Source: Azolla caroliniana
Taxonomy: Eukaryota > Polypodiophyta
Assembly (NCBI GenBank): GCA_043228905.1
Contig: JBHGNT010000009.1
Location: 4,464,001 to 4,528,000 of the forward strand
Direction: 5' to 3'
DNA length: 64,000 bases
Shown here piece after piece: positions 41,463 through 51,109 of the stretch. The translations under genes were made by a program, and so were the position numbers. Below the pieces are notes generated by a model. It saw only the letters and a program-made list of their open reading frames with translations, searched no databases and was not told the origin of the DNA. Every line of letters starts with the position of its first letter. The first letter of the stretch is position 1.

Positions 41463-43021
41463 ATGGAAGGCGGCGGCAGCGAGCAGCCGGGGATGATGGT
41501 GCTGAATGCACAGAATTACGCCGACTGGAAGATCAAGATGGAAGATCTTCTGATTGTTCGGGACCTGTACGAACCGATTGACAGGTCGGAAATACCGAAA
41601 GGGGTACTTGAGTCGGAATGGAGGCTTCTGAACCGGAAAGCCGTTGCAACCGTTCGGCAATACGTCGACGTGAGCGTCCTACAACATGTGGCAAACGACA
41701 CCAACGCATACGAGATGTGGAAGAAGCTGTCGGGCCTCTACGAGAGGAAGAATGCGTTGAATCGGACCTCCCTGATGAGGAAGATAGTGAATCTCAAGTA
41801 CCGGGACGGCGAGAGTATGGTGGAACACGTAAGCACGTTCATGGGATTCGTGAATCAGCTTGCGGCGATCAGGTTCCCGTTGGAGGATGCAATGCAAGCC
41901 ATCATCCTGATGTGTACACTGCCGGAAAGCTGGGAGAACTTGGTGGTGACTCTCAGCACCTCCTGCATAGAAGATAACTTGTCCTTACAAACGGTAAAGA
42001 CAAGTATTTTGAACGAAGAAGCGCGTCGGAAAGATAAAGAACCGGCCTCCGACTCGAAGGCGCTGCTTACCGAATCGGATCGGGGAAGACAATGGAACCA
42101 GAGTCCGCAAAGACGGGAGAAGTCGGGGACCCGGTCGCAGTCAAGAGGAAGGCCCACATGCTTCTACTGTGGGAAGCCGGGGCACTTCCGAAAGAATTGT
42201 CGGCATTACCGAAAAGACAACGGAGCCGACGACACCGATTCGAAGAAGTCTTCGGAACGGAACGGGACTTACCGGGGAGCCACGGACCGGAATGGTTCGG
42301 ATCGGCGAGGGCAGGACCGGAAAGGAACGACGACACTCGCGGCAAGTGAAGAGGAGATCATGCTCATCACCGAAGAAGGTGAACTAAACATTGCCGGCGA
42401 TGAGACGACCTGGGTGGTCGATTCCGGAGCATCGTTCCACCTGACCCCGGAGAGAAGATACTTCTCATCCTACACAGCCGGTGAGCATGGCTGTGTTCGG
42501 ATGGGAAATGAAGGTACGTGCCGGATTGCCGGCATCGGAGACGTGTGGTTGACAACCCCGACCGGATGCAAAATGCTGCTGAAGGATGTCCGACACGTTC
42601 CGGAGGTTCGATTGAACCTGATTTCGGCCGGGAGGCTAGACGATGAAGGCTACACAGGTAGCATCCGGAACGGCGTAATGAAGTTCAGCAAGGGGAGCCT
42701 GATAGTGGCTCGGGCCCGGAAAGTCAACACACTGTACCTTATGAATGCCCGGTTATGTCCTGAAGAGCTGAATGTGGCAGCTGACACTGTCGGTGAGCTG
42801 TGGCACAAAAGACTGTGTCACATGAGTGAGAAGGGGATGAAGAGGCTTGCAGAAGACAACCTCATTCCAGTGAAGCATGTGCACCTGGAGAAGTGCACCG
42901 ATTGCCTGGCTGGTAAGCAGAACCGAACCTCCTTCCACTCAAGGCCACCGACGAGACGTAGCGCACCATTGGAGTTGGTGCACACTGATGTGTGTCAGGT
43001 AGAAACGAAGTCACATGGCGG
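41463..43021 (+). CDS. Copia C3 polyprotein, 5' part: Gag, protease, start of integrase
   Basis: The ATG at 41463 follows the primer site by 15 nt. Gag (about residues 1-230) has the copia fold zone with LNAQNYADWKIKMEDLL and LESWENLV-type helices, and a zinc knuckle CFYCGKPGHFRKNC at about 236-249. The protease site VVDSGASFHL is at about 318-327. The GAG-preintegrase region has LWHKRLCHMS and CTDCLAGKQNR, a His/Cys zinc site. Integrase starts with LELVHTDVCQ, giving the first catalytic Asp. G5 cuts the frame at 43021, and the remainder is at 46546-49060. In the insertion the frame reads 29 more codons into the LTR. Confidence 0.93.
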
Positions 43022-43149
43022 TGTCGTGACGATTTTTGGCTACGGTGTGAAACCGAGTGAGACGAATAAACCAAGGATGTGCAACATTGCACATACACTT
43101 AGCAAATAAGCCTCCTAAGGCCTAGTGGCACTTGAGTTCATACAGAGGG

Positions 43150-43216
43150 GTGCAAGCAAGGTTTGAACCTTGCACCTCTAAGATACAAGATAATTGCCTT
43201 ACCACTAGGACAACTA
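43150..43216 (-). other. Antisense tRNA-like sequence in the G5 left LTR
   Basis: On the minus strand the A-box-like TGTCCTAGTGG (43202-43212, one mismatch) and B box GGTTCAAACC (43160-43169) sit at tRNA spacing. The B box lies in a perfect 6-bp hairpin GCAAGG/CCTTGC. Confidence 0.72.
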
Positions 43217-43345
43217 TCATATAGTGTAGATGTTATGTATTTCCTTTTCATATACAAATTATAGACGAAACAACCATAGAAAACCATGTGCACAAAACCA
43301 TGGTTTTAAACCCATGGTTTGTGCATGACATAAGCAAAACCGTGT

Positions 43346-43380
43346 GCACAAAACCATGGTTTTAGCCCATGGTTTTGTGC
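43346..43380. repeat. Perfect 14-bp inverted repeat in the G5 LTR
   Basis: GCACAAAACCATGG and CCATGGTTTTGTGC flank a 7-nt spacer, 23 bases before the TATA box. A similar but imperfect one lies just upstream at 43290-43324. The right LTR repeats both (46161-46195 and 46217-46251). Confidence 0.85.
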
Positions 43381-43675
43381 ATGTCACGAGCATGGAAAGA
43401 CCTATAAAAGCCTCTAGTTGGGCTTGTGTAAGGGGGGCTCAATATGTGATATCACCAACACCACTATCATCAATATAATTATATTTGTCTTTATCTTCTT
43501 CATGTTTTTCTACTTCTCAAGTGTACAATTTTTCTCCTTCTCAAGTAAACCAATTTCATCTAATCTTACATTAATCGTCATCTAGCATCGATAATTCCGC
43601 GAACGTCCTCCCCAGTCCAAGACCCCGGTGGTCGCTCGAGTAGCACACGCACGCGCGAATCTTCGCGACATCATT

Positions 43676-43693
43676 TGGTGAACCCGATGTGAA
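43676..43693 (+). other. Primer binding site of G5 (tRNA-Trp type)
   Basis: TGGTGAACCCGATGTGAA, one change from the G1/G4 site, 5 nt after the LTR. Confidence 0.72.
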
Positions 43694-43714
43694 GAGCTGC
43701 AGGGGAGGACGAAG

Positions 43715-45592
43715 ATGGATGGCGAATATCTCATGGAGGCAATGTCAAGAAGGATGATGGAGTTTCTGAGAGAAGGGAAAAGAAGAAATGAAGCCCAACA
43801 AGCCGTCGACAAGGTAGTCGAACGAATGAGTTATTTCAACGGTGCCGAAGTCCAAAGTTTCCTAAAAGTCTACAATGCGGAGATGGATTCAAGAGGTGTG
43901 GACAAAGCTATGAGGCTAGAGTACTTTTGTCGGGTGGTGTCTCAACCAATCTTCAAAGATGTAAAAGAGCTTCTAGAAGCTCATGATTCGTGGGCGACTT
44001 TCGAGAAGGCTCTATTGGAGGAATATGGCTATGAGAGACTGAAGGGACAAGATCGACGCATTTTCGACCAATGGGTGACATCAGCGAAGACCCACCAAGG
44101 TGCGACACAAGCATTCGTAGACTTCGAGCATCATTTTTCTCAATTGTCGGAGCGGGAACAAAGATTGGTGGGGGTCGATAAGGTCCTTATGTTCGTGAAG
44201 TCAATCGATCGAATGGAAAGGATGGCGATCGGCCTCAAACTCGAAGAAGATGATGGTGCAAATGGCCTCATCGAGGATTGGAGCAAAGTGGAAAGTGTAT
44301 GCCGACTACACGATAAGGGGCAAGCGAGAATATCGATGACAACAAGACGGCCCATGAGGGACGATCGAAGAGGGACGAGATGCAACAACGCACCACCAAC
44401 AAAAGAAATGAAGCTTAGAAGGGAGACAAAACCGAGGCGAATGGTGATCGAGGAAGAAGAGACCTCCCAACAAATGCGGGTTAATGAAGTGGCCGATACA
44501 AAGGCTCTGGTTCGGTATGACGGTACCGAGAGAGAAGGTGTGAAACAAGTCACCTTCTTGTCTTACAAAGAAACGACGGCGAAGGAGGAGGCCGATGACT
44601 CGAGGACGGCGAACGCCACTTCGAGGGAGGATAAATGTTTCGGAACACGCATTGTGTACGAAACATCGGGTGATGACGGCGCAAGCATGAGAAAAGCTTG
44701 CATGATCGAGGGAGAAAAAGTGTTTGAGTCTGAAGAGATTGAGGAGGTAGCCATGACAAACGACATCGAGTCGGAGGTGGCTATGGATCAGTCGACGACG
44801 GATAGCCATGTCGACACTTTCTTCACGCTTGTTCCAGAGACTTCAGCGGTTGCGCCCATGTGCCAACGTGAGACCGGAGAGACGGAAGGTGGTGACGGGA
44901 AGACGAAGGCCCAACACAAGGAGGAAGAAGATCGAGGAAGAAAGGATATCCCCACACCTATTCTAGAGACTTCGGCGGTTGTGCACGTGCACCAACGTGA
45001 GACCGAAGAGACAGAATGTGTGGACAAAAAAGAGGACGACCGGAAGGGCGATGAAGAAGACAAGGTAAATGTAAATGAACGAAGGGATTCCTTCACACTG
45101 GTTCCGGAGACTTCGGCAGTCGAGACCGTGTGTCGACATAAGACCGAAGATAAAGGAGGTGGCGAAGAGGAGACAATATGGCTCGAGGCGAGCATACACG
45201 GAGGGAAGGATATGGCCGACGTGGAGGCCAAGGATGAAGCTGCGGTTGAGTTCGATGGAGAGGTTGCATGCGGGAAGGAAGGAAGAGTCGAGAACCGGTT
45301 GAACCGGAAGACGATCCGGCCGGGATTCCGACCCGAACGAAGGAAGATCCACATGGGAGCCGATCGACCGGGGCCGACCCGGCCGAAACCTGATTCGGCG
45401 AAAATCGATCGGACGATTCCGATCCAAAAGGGGGCCAACCCAGCCAGAATCAATCGGTCGAGCCCGACTCGGGGAAATGTGAATGCAGACGAAGGCCAAC
45501 CAAGCCAAGAAGCGTCGGTGCAGACCGATCCGGACAAGGGCAAACCCGGCCTAATCGGAGATCGACACGAACGATCTACAATACCCAGTTGA
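43715..45592 (+). CDS. Gag-like protein of G5 (625 aa)
   Basis: The start ATG follows the primer site by about 20 nt. The N-terminal region matches G1 Gag over long stretches (LKGQDRRIFDQWV, LSEREQRLVGVDKVLMFVKSIDR) and more distantly G4 Gag. The middle contains three or more repeats of the type PETSAV...RETxETEGG. The end is basic. The TGA at 45590 lies before a sequence that in another frame encodes the Trp-rich block also present in G1 (about 45726-45788), so a frameshift has probably cut the protein short. No zinc knuckle or enzyme domain is visible. Confidence 0.75.
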   Translation: MDGEYLMEAMSRRMMEFLREGKRRNEAQQAVDKVVERMSYFNGAEVQSFLKVYNAEMDSRGVDKAMRLEYFCRVVSQPIFKDVKELLEAHDSWATFEKALLEEYGYERLKGQDRRIFDQWVTSAKTHQGATQAFVDFEHHFSQLSEREQRLVGVDKVLMFVKSIDRMERMAIGLKLEEDDGANGLIEDWSKVESVCRLHDKGQARISMTTRRPMRDDRRGTRCNNAPPTKEMKLRRETKPRRMVIEEEETSQQMRVNEVADTKALVRYDGTEREGVKQVTFLSYKETTAKEEADDSRTANATSREDKCFGTRIVYETSGDDGASMRKACMIEGEKVFESEEIEEVAMTNDIESEVAMDQSTTDSHVDTFFTLVPETSAVAPMCQRETGETEGGDGKTKAQHKEEEDRGRKDIPTPILETSAVVHVHQRETEETECVDKKEDDRKGDEEDKVNVNERRDSFTLVPETSAVETVCRHKTEDKGGGEEETIWLEASIHGGKDMADVEAKDEAAVEFDGEVACGKEGRVENRLNRKTIRPGFRPERRKIHMGADRPGPTRPKPDSAKIDRTIPIQKGANPARINRSSPTRGNVNADEGQPSQEASVQTDPDKGKPGLIGDRHERSTIPS

Positions 45593-45854
45593 AGACGGTG
45601 AGCGTGAGGAGTGGTCAGGAGTCCAATCGAAGGACACGCGCGGTGGACGAAGGAAGAGCGGTCGTATCGACGACATCGTTCGGTAGATCTACTACAACCG
45701 ATCGGGGAAGAAGGTGTGAGTGCCGGATATGGTGGATCGGGTGGCTATGGTGGTTCGGTTGGAAAGATTGCGCATACTCGAAGTGGAAGACGAAGTCAGA
45801 CGAGGAACTCGGTTGATCACCGTTGCCAAAGATCTCACCTCTTCACCTTTCTCG

Positions 45855-45874
45855 GCACATACCGGAGGATGTGC
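45855..45874 (+). other. Hairpin before the polypurine tract of G5
   Basis: GCACAT pairs with ATGTGC across loop ACCGGAGG; the purine tract (ggtgggggtgga) and the right LTR follow. Confidence 0.72.
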
Positions 45875-45892
45875 GGGTTTGGTGGGGGTGGA

Positions 45893-46541
45893 TGTCGTGA
45901 CGATTTTTGGCTACGGTGTGAAACCGAGTGAGACGAATAAACCAAGGATGTGCAACATTGCACATACACTTAGCAAATAAGCCTCCTAAGGCCTAGTGGC
46001 ACTTGAGTTCATACAGAGGGGTGCAAGCAAGGTTTGAACCTTGCACCTCTAAGATACAAGATAATTGCCTTACCACTAGGACAACTATCATATAGTGTAG
46101 ATGTTATGTATTTCCTTTTCATATACAAATTATAGACGAAACAACCATAGAAAACCATGTGCACAAAACCATGGTTTTAAACCCATGGTTTGTGCATGAC
46201 ATAAGCAAAACCGTGTGCACAAAACCATGGTTTTAGCCCATGGTTTTGTGCATGTCACGAGCATGGAAAGACCTATAAAAGCCTCTAGTTGGGCTTGTGT
46301 AAGGGGGGCTCAATATGTGATATCACCAACACCACTATCATCAATATAATTATATTTGTCTTTATCTTCTTCATGTTTTTCTACTTCTCAAGTGTACAAT
46401 TTTTCTCCTTCTCAAGTAAACCAATTTCATCTAATCTTACATTAATCGTCATCTAGCATCGATAATTCCGCGAACGTCCTCCCCAGTCCAAGACCCCGGT
46501 GGTCGCTCGAGTAGCACACGCACGCGCGAATCTTCGTGACA
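45893..46541 (+). repeat. Right LTR of G5 (649 bp)
   Basis: Same as the left LTR at offset 2871, apart from one seen substitution near the end. Confidence 0.93.
46021..46087 (-). other. Antisense tRNA-like sequence in the G5 right LTR
   Basis: Copy of 43150-43216 at offset 2871. Confidence 0.72.
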
Positions 46542-46545
46542 GCGG

Positions 46546-49060
46546 AGCCCAGTACTTCGTAACATTCATTGATGATCACAGCCGGAAGCTGTGGACGGCA
46601 CCGTTGAAGACAAAGGACCAAGTGTTGTGCGTCTTCAAAGAACTCCACGCGAGAGTGGAAAGGGAATCCGGCAAGAAGCTGAAAGCGATACGAGCGGATA
46701 ACGGAGGGGAATACCGGGGGCAGTTCCAAGAGTACTGTCGCTCGAAGGGAATCCGACTCGAGTTTACTGTGCCGAAGACGCCGGAACTGAACGAGCTGGT
46801 CGAGAGGATGAACCGGACCATAATGGAGAGGGTCCGGAGTATGATGGCGCATGCGAAATTACCCAAGGGGTTCTGGGCTGAGGCAATGTCGACGGCGACA
46901 TACGTGATAAACAGATCACCCTCAGTACCTTTGGACGGAGACACGCCGCAGAAAGTGTGGACCGGTAAGGAAGTGTCCTACCGGCATCTGAAGGTGTTCG
47001 GGTGTCTCGCATACGTGCATGTGGCAAAGGACCGGAGGGGAAAGCTAGATCCAAAGACCCGGCCATGCATATTCCTTGGTTACGGCGACGATGAGTTCAG
47101 CTACCGAGTATGGGACCCGGTCGACAAGAAGATATTCAGGAGTCGAGACATCATCTTCATGGAGGACAAGACACTCGCCGACTGGGAGTCGGAGAAGAAG
47201 ATGAAGAGCTCCAAGTCGACCGGTGAGGATCAACTCTACGAGGAGCAGTCCCGACCGGCAAGGGACCGGTTAGCACTCAAGGATCCGGCCGAAGACGGTG
47301 AAGAAACAGAACCGGCCGAAGAAGATGAAAATGATACCGGAACCGGCCCCGATCCCGAAATGGATTCAGATGAAGAAGAATCGGAAGAACCGGTTACCGA
47401 AGCTCCGGAACGGAGATATCCTCTAAGAGAGAGAAGGGCCCCCCGGAGATTTCCGGAACCAGAGCACGTGCTGCTAACCGACGAGGGGGAGCCGGAGAGC
47501 TTTGAAGAAGCAAAGCATGACACCCAGAGCCGCAGGTGGTTGAGTGCCATGCAGGACGAGATGGATTCCCTGCATGAGAACCACACATATGAACTTGTGG
47601 AGTTGCCGAAAGGAAAGCGGGCACTTCGAAACAAGTGGGTGTTCAAGCTGAAACCGGGAGATGCCGGAAACCCCCCGAGATACAAAGCCAGGATTGTGGT
47701 GAAGGGGTTTCTGCAGAAGAAGGGCGTCGACTTCGACGAAATATTTGCCCCGGTAGTGAAGATGACCTCCATCCGGACGGTGCTGAGCATAGCGGCAAGC
47801 ATGGACCTCGAGGTAGAACAGATGGACGTGAAGACGGCATTCCTTCACGGCGACCTCGAAGAAGAGATCTACATGCAGCAACCGGAAGGATTCGAGAAGA
47901 AAGGGAAGGAGCACCTGGTATGCCGGTTGAAGAAGAGCCTTTACGGACTGAAGCAGGCTCCCCGGCAATGGTACCGGAAGTTCGACTCCTTCATGACCGA
48001 CGAAGGGTACCTCAAAACGCAGTCCGACCACTGCGTGTTTGTGAAGAAGTTCGAAGGAGGAGACTTTCTAATACTCCTCCTGTACGTGGACGACATGTTG
48101 ATCGTCGGACGGGACCAGGTCAAGATACGGATGCTGAAGAAGGCTCTTCACCGAACCTTCTCAATGAAGGACTTGGGTCCGGCAAGGCAAATACTAGGGA
48201 TGCACATCATCCGGGACCGGAAGAAGAAGCAGTTGTGGCTGTCACAGGAGAAGTACGTGACAAAGGTGCTTAAACGGTTCAACATGTCGGAAGCAAGACC
48301 GGTCGGATCGACCCTCCCGGCAAACTGCAAGCTGTCCAGCAAGCAAAGTCCCAAGACAAAGGCTGAAAAGGAGGATATGATGAAAGTGTCGTATGCCTCA
48401 GCCGTCGGGAGCTTGATGTACGCCATGGTGTGTACGAGACCGGACATCGGATATGCAGTCGGAGTGGTGAGCCGGTACATGAGCAATCCCGGCAAAGAGC
48501 ATTGGAACGCGGCCAAGTGGATACTCCGATACCTGAAGGGCACGGCAAACGTGTGCCTCCGATTCGGCTCCGGTAAGCCCGAACTCGACGGCTTCACCGA
48601 TTCGGATATGTCGGCTGACGCAGATACCAGCCGGTCCACATCAGGGTATGTGATGACGTATGCAGGGGGAGCTGTTTCGTGGCAGTCGAGGCTGCAGAAG
48701 ACGGTTGCGTTGTCAACCACGGAGGCGGAGTACATGGCGGCTGTTGAAGCCGGCAAGGAAATAATATGGATGAAGGACTTCATTAGAGAGCTCGGTATCC
48801 GGCAGGAGGAGTACCGACTCTACTGCGACAGTCAGAGTGCAATCCACCTTGCGAAGAACGCGGCCTATCACTCCCGGACGAAGCACATCCAGCGAAGATA
48901 TCACTGGATCCGGGAAAGGATAGAAGACAAGGAGTTCGTGCTGACAAAGATCCACACGGACGAGAACGGGTCGGATATGCTGACCAAGGTCCTCACACCC
49001 GACAAGCTGGAAGCATGCCGGAAGAGGATCGGATTGGAGAGACATCCCATGCCGAAGTGA
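46546..49060 (+). CDS. Copia C3 polyprotein, 3' part: integrase core, RT, RNase H
   Basis: The frame opens inside the G5 LTR and enters C3 sequence at 46542. Integrase continues with YFVTFIDDHSRKLW, IRADNGGEY (second Asp) and NELVERMNRT (catalytic Glu). An acidic linker follows. RT has NKWVFKLKPG, MDVKTAFLHGDLEEEIY, YGLKQAPRQWY and active site YVDDMLIVG. RNase H has DSDMSADADTSRSTSGY, STTEAEYMA, YCDSQSAIHLAKN and TKHIQRRYHWIRE. The stop is at 49060, 10 bases before the LTR. All catalytic residues look present, so before G5 arrived this element was probably active. Confidence 0.94.
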
Positions 49061-49070
49061 AGGGGGAGTT

Positions 49071-49678
49071 TGTTGGGATTACGGTCCCTTCGGATGGGAT
49101 GGTCGGATGTCGGAGATGAATGCCGACGAGCCCGGTTTCGGTTTCGGATCCGGATGACGAAGACCCCGGTTTCGGTGCCGGATGACGAATGTACCCGGAG
49201 AGCGATCCGGATGCAGGGACATATCCGTGAATATGTTCGCTATGGGCCCCTGAGGCTATAGTTGTAAATAGCCCAAAGTCATATAAGTATAAATATGACT
49301 TAGGGCAAACAGTCTTAGTGTTGCTGATCATTTTTTCTGTTTTTCCACTCTAGAGGAGTGAAGAGAGAGCAGCCGTGAGAGAGAGAGAGAGATAGAGCGC
49401 GAGAGAGGAAGAGGTAGACGCCTCTGTGTATTTCCGCCGCCTGTGGCGAGGACAGCGAGCTCAAGGTCGTCGCCTTGCAGCTCGTCATTGTATACTTCTC
49501 TGTATAGTGTTGGTTTGGAGTCTTGTACTCCCGTGGTTTTTCCCGTCTAGGGTTTTCCACGTTAATCGCTGTGTATCCGTGTTCTTTTCTCTGTGTTTCC
49601 AATTTTCTGCTGCATTGATTCGCGATTACTTGGTTGTGGCCGAGTGGTGAAGGTGAATAGAAGCGTCTATTCCTTACA
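49071..49678 (+). repeat. Right LTR of C3 (608 bp)
   Basis: It follows the polypurine tract gaagggggag. About three substitutions from the left LTR were seen (near 49505, 49601 and 49608). Confidence 0.94.
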
Positions 49679-49683
49679 TTCCG

Positions 49684-51109
49684 GACTCTCATCTTGAGTC
49701 CCGTCTTCATCATCCTCTGTCAGGGCTGATTCAAGCTCACTGGCCTGATCTTCCGACATTGGGTCGGGATCGGAAGTCGGAGTCGGTACGGAGTACCAGG
49801 ATGTCGATTCATCGAACTCGACATCCCGGCTAACTCGGACTTCCTTCGTCCGGGGGTTATAGCACTTATACCCCTTTTGCTCTTGAGCATAGCCGACTAG
49901 GATGCATTTTTCCGATTTTGCATCCAGCTTTCTCCGCTTCTGATCCGGCACATGCACATACGCTATGCTGCCGAATATCCGAAGGTGTCTTAAGTTCGGC
50001 TTACGCCCGAAATACAGCTCATGAGTTGACACCTTGTCACCAATGCGGTTTTGTATGTAGACGGTCGTCCGGACCGCCTCCGCCCAGTAGAACTGGGGCA
50101 TGCTCTTCTCCTCCAACATTGCCCTTGCCGCTTTGACGAGTGTCCGGTTCTTCCTTTCGGCCACACCGTTTTGCTCCGGTGTGTATCTGCAACTGAACTC
50201 TCGCCGAATTCCCTTCTGCTGCAGATAACTAGTGAATTGGCCGGAAAAATATTCCTTTCCACCATCCGACCGAAGGCATTTGATCTTCCTCTCTGATTCC
50301 CGTTCCACCATCTTCTGGAGGCTCCGGAAACAGTCGAAGACTTCGCTCTTCCGCTCAATGAGGTAGATCCAAGTATGTCGAGTATAGTCGTCGATGAAGG
50401 AGACAAAGTATCGGCTCCCGCCAAGGCTTACACTTTGTGCCGGTCCCCACACATCCGAATGGATGAGATCGAGCTTGTTACGGCTCCGGTTCCGTTCGGT
50501 GGGGAATGGAAGCCGGTGTTGCTTCCCAAGTTGGCAGGCTTCACAAATTTCGGCTCTCCGGCCGCTGAACTTCGGCAAACCGAAAACAAGTTGTTTTGTT
50601 TGCAGGTCTTGAAGCCTCCGGTAGTTGACGTGGCCTATCCGCGTGTGCCACAGGTCAATGTCCGACTCGACCTTCTGTCGTTTCGCGAACAAAGCGGTGC
50701 CAAAGTCATTGGTGTTGAGGATAAACATCCTCCCGTCTCTGTGCCCTTGTGCAATGACTTCGCCCTCATCCTCAATGAAGCACCCGAGGTGTGTAAACCG
50801 CACCTGCATCCCCTGGTCGACAATCTGACCAATGGACACCAGGTTCTTCGTGATTGTCAGAACATGTAATACGTTCATCAGCTTCCCTTTCTGTCCGACG
50901 TGGCTTAGAGGGACTTCTCCGACGTGCACGATTGGGTGAGGAGTGTCGTCTCCGGTTTCGACTACTCCTGGTCGATCCGGTTTCTCCAGAAAGGAGAACC
51001 ACTCTTTGTGGCTCGTCATGTGGTTCGACGCGCCGGAATCAACATACCACACTTCCTCCGTTTTGGAAGTGGTCTTCTTCATTGAGTTTGCCTTGTGATT
51101 CATCACCAA
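49684..51109 (-). pseudogene. Copia C4 protease and integrase
   Basis: One minus-strand frame of about 475 codons: VWYVDSGASNHMTSHKEWFSF (protease), LWHTRIGHVNYRRLQ ... CEACQLGKQHRLPF (His/Cys zinc region), and integrase with LIHSDVWGPAQ, KCLRSDGGKEYFS and PEQNGVAERKNR, giving D, D and E. It ends in an acidic linker, cut by C3 at the duplicated ttccg. This is the best preserved integrase of the C1/C2/C4/C5 lineage here. Confidence 0.92.

Larger units (their letters stand above)
43022..43670 (+). repeat. Left LTR of G5 (649 bp)
   Basis: It starts TGTCGTGACGATTTTTGG and ends ATCTTCGCGACA. It carries a tRNA-like sequence, two palindromes around CCATGG (43290-43324 and 43346-43380), TATAAAAG at 43403-43410 and a hairpin at 43621-43633 (GACC, loop CCGGT, GGTC). 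Confidence 0.93.
43022..46541 (+). mobile_element. G5, gag-only LTR retrotransposon in C3 integrase
   Basis: Two 649-bp LTRs (43022-43670 and 45893-46541) differ at one site I noticed (cttcgcgaca/cttcgtgaca). The 4-bp duplication gcgg lies at 43018-43021 and 46542-46545. It has a tRNA-Trp-type primer site, one Gag-like ORF and a purine tract, but no pol. It is the most recent event in its chain (C5, C4, C3, G5). By likeness to G1 and G4 it belongs to the same group. Confidence 0.92.
40825..49678 (+). mobile_element. Copia element C3, young, interrupted only by G5
   Basis: LTRs of 608 bp (40825-41432 and 49071-49678) differ at only about three sites by eye. The duplication ttccg is at 40820-40824 and 49679-49683. 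Primer site and polypurine tract are intact. The polyprotein frame is open on both sides of G5, and the sides are in register once one gcgg copy is discounted. It belongs to a different copia lineage from C1, C2, C4 and C5: it is on the plus strand, has another LTR and no long C-terminal extension. Confidence 0.95.

Noticed and set aside
43022-43109. Extra 29 codons at the end of the C3 5' frame
   Set aside because: This is read-through from integrase into the G5 LTR; the same peptide end appears at 45893-45980 in the second LTR.
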